Positions 5,971 to 6,099 of a stretch of DNA of 6,099 bases are shown here, in pieces; the stretch's first letter is position 1; each line of letters begins with the position of its first letter. The position numbers were made by a program, and so were the translations under genes. This DNA is from Candidatus Nitrosopumilus sp. GTDB lineage: Archaea > Thermoproteota > Nitrososphaeria > Nitrososphaerales > Nitrosopumilaceae. Below the pieces are notes generated by a model, which did not search any database, was not told where the DNA came from, and saw nothing but the letters and a program-made list of their open reading frames with translations. The stretch covers positions 1 to 6,099 of the forward strand of contig JADHUF010000069.1 of NCBI GenBank assembly GCA_016784625.1, read 5' to 3'.

Positions 5971-6031
5971 TTGGTTTATTCGTAGTATACCTCGAATAGA
6001 CCTTGGTTTATTGGTTTATCGAAATAATACC
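5971..6031. repeat. GGTTTAT repeat cluster (operator or iteron candidates)
   Basis: TTGGTTTATY occurs at 5971, 6003 and 6011, with a weaker TTGACTTATT at 6041. Two copies extend to 19-bp units that begin GGTTTAT and end ATACC or ATAATACC-like (5973-5991 and 6013-6031), each imperfectly palindromic and exactly 40 bp apart, roughly four helical turns. The second also holds TTAT-CGAA-ATAA. Placement upstream of the leftward ribbon-helix-helix gene suggests operators; iterons or integrase arm sites are alternatives. Confidence 0.5.
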
Positions 6032-6075
6032 AAACAAAGTTTGACTTATTTACAGATAAATTCTAGGCATATTAT

Positions 6076-6099
6076 GCGGGGGTCGCCTAGCCTGGTAGG
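6076..6099 (+). tRNA. 5' part of a tRNA gene (cut by window edge)
   Basis: GCGGGGG forms a 5' acceptor strand, T follows at position 8, and GCCT-AGCCTGGT-AGG gives a D arm whose stem GCCT pairs with AGG plus one expected C beyond the window. The invariant A14 and G18-G19 are present. The anticodon lies outside, so the isotype is unknown; a GCGGGGG acceptor is common in archaeal Leu and Ser tRNAs. tRNA genes are frequent targets of archaeal tyrosine recombinases. Confidence 0.75.

Noticed and set aside
5685..6031. CRISPR-like array from the GGTTTAT repeats
   Set aside because: Repeats are short, unevenly spaced and partly overlapping; there are no uniform spacers and no cas genes.

Overview
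The window looks like chromosomal DNA of an ammonia-oxidising archaeon of the Nitrososphaerota (Nitrosopumilus-like). This is an inference from several features. The DNA is very AT-rich. Several genes have TATA-like boxes about 25-30 bp before the start codon and no ribosome binding site (leaderless style). The protein families are archaeal: a tyrosine recombinase, small CxxC proteins, a 'KGDT' ribbon-helix-helix protein, and a DUF4910-plus-formyltransferase pair. An archaeal-type tRNA begins at the right edge.

Left part (about 1-3214): a compact mobile replicon. A tyrosine recombinase (79-1179) converges on, and shares a four-base overlap with, a zinc-finger protein on the minus strand (1176-1685). 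A 51-bp divergent promoter and operator region (1686-1736) then feeds a rightward operon of four genes: a ribbon-helix-helix regulator (1737-1925), a CxxC small protein (1912-2115), a 59-residue zinc-finger protein that begins at a TTG (2112-2291), and a HUH-type rolling-circle replication initiator (2288-3214). The last three starts overlap the preceding gene, two of them through TTGA stop/start overlaps. Integrase, Rep and small DNA-binding proteins together suggest an integrated rolling-circle plasmid or virus-like element. Sequence motifs upstream of the integrase recur in the divergent promoter region, so both units are probably under common control.

Middle part (about 3215-5458): after a short questionable ORF that runs across the junction comes a two-gene operon. 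It encodes a DUF4910/DUF2172 aminopeptidase-like protein (3318-4661) and a sugar N-formyltransferase-like protein (4658-5458), coupled by ATGA. Such pairs belong to surface-polysaccharide biosynthesis. They look less AT-rich than the replicon and may be cargo or host genes flanking it.

Right part (5459-6099): a 226-bp gene-free spacer with T-rich terminator candidates, then a leftward ribbon-helix-helix protein (5685-5936). Upstream of that gene is a cluster of GGTTTAT repeats, two of them 19-bp units exactly 40 bp apart. The first 24 bases of a tRNA gene (6076-6099) follow. Because the window starts just before the integrase and ends inside the tRNA, the element's true borders cannot be fixed here.
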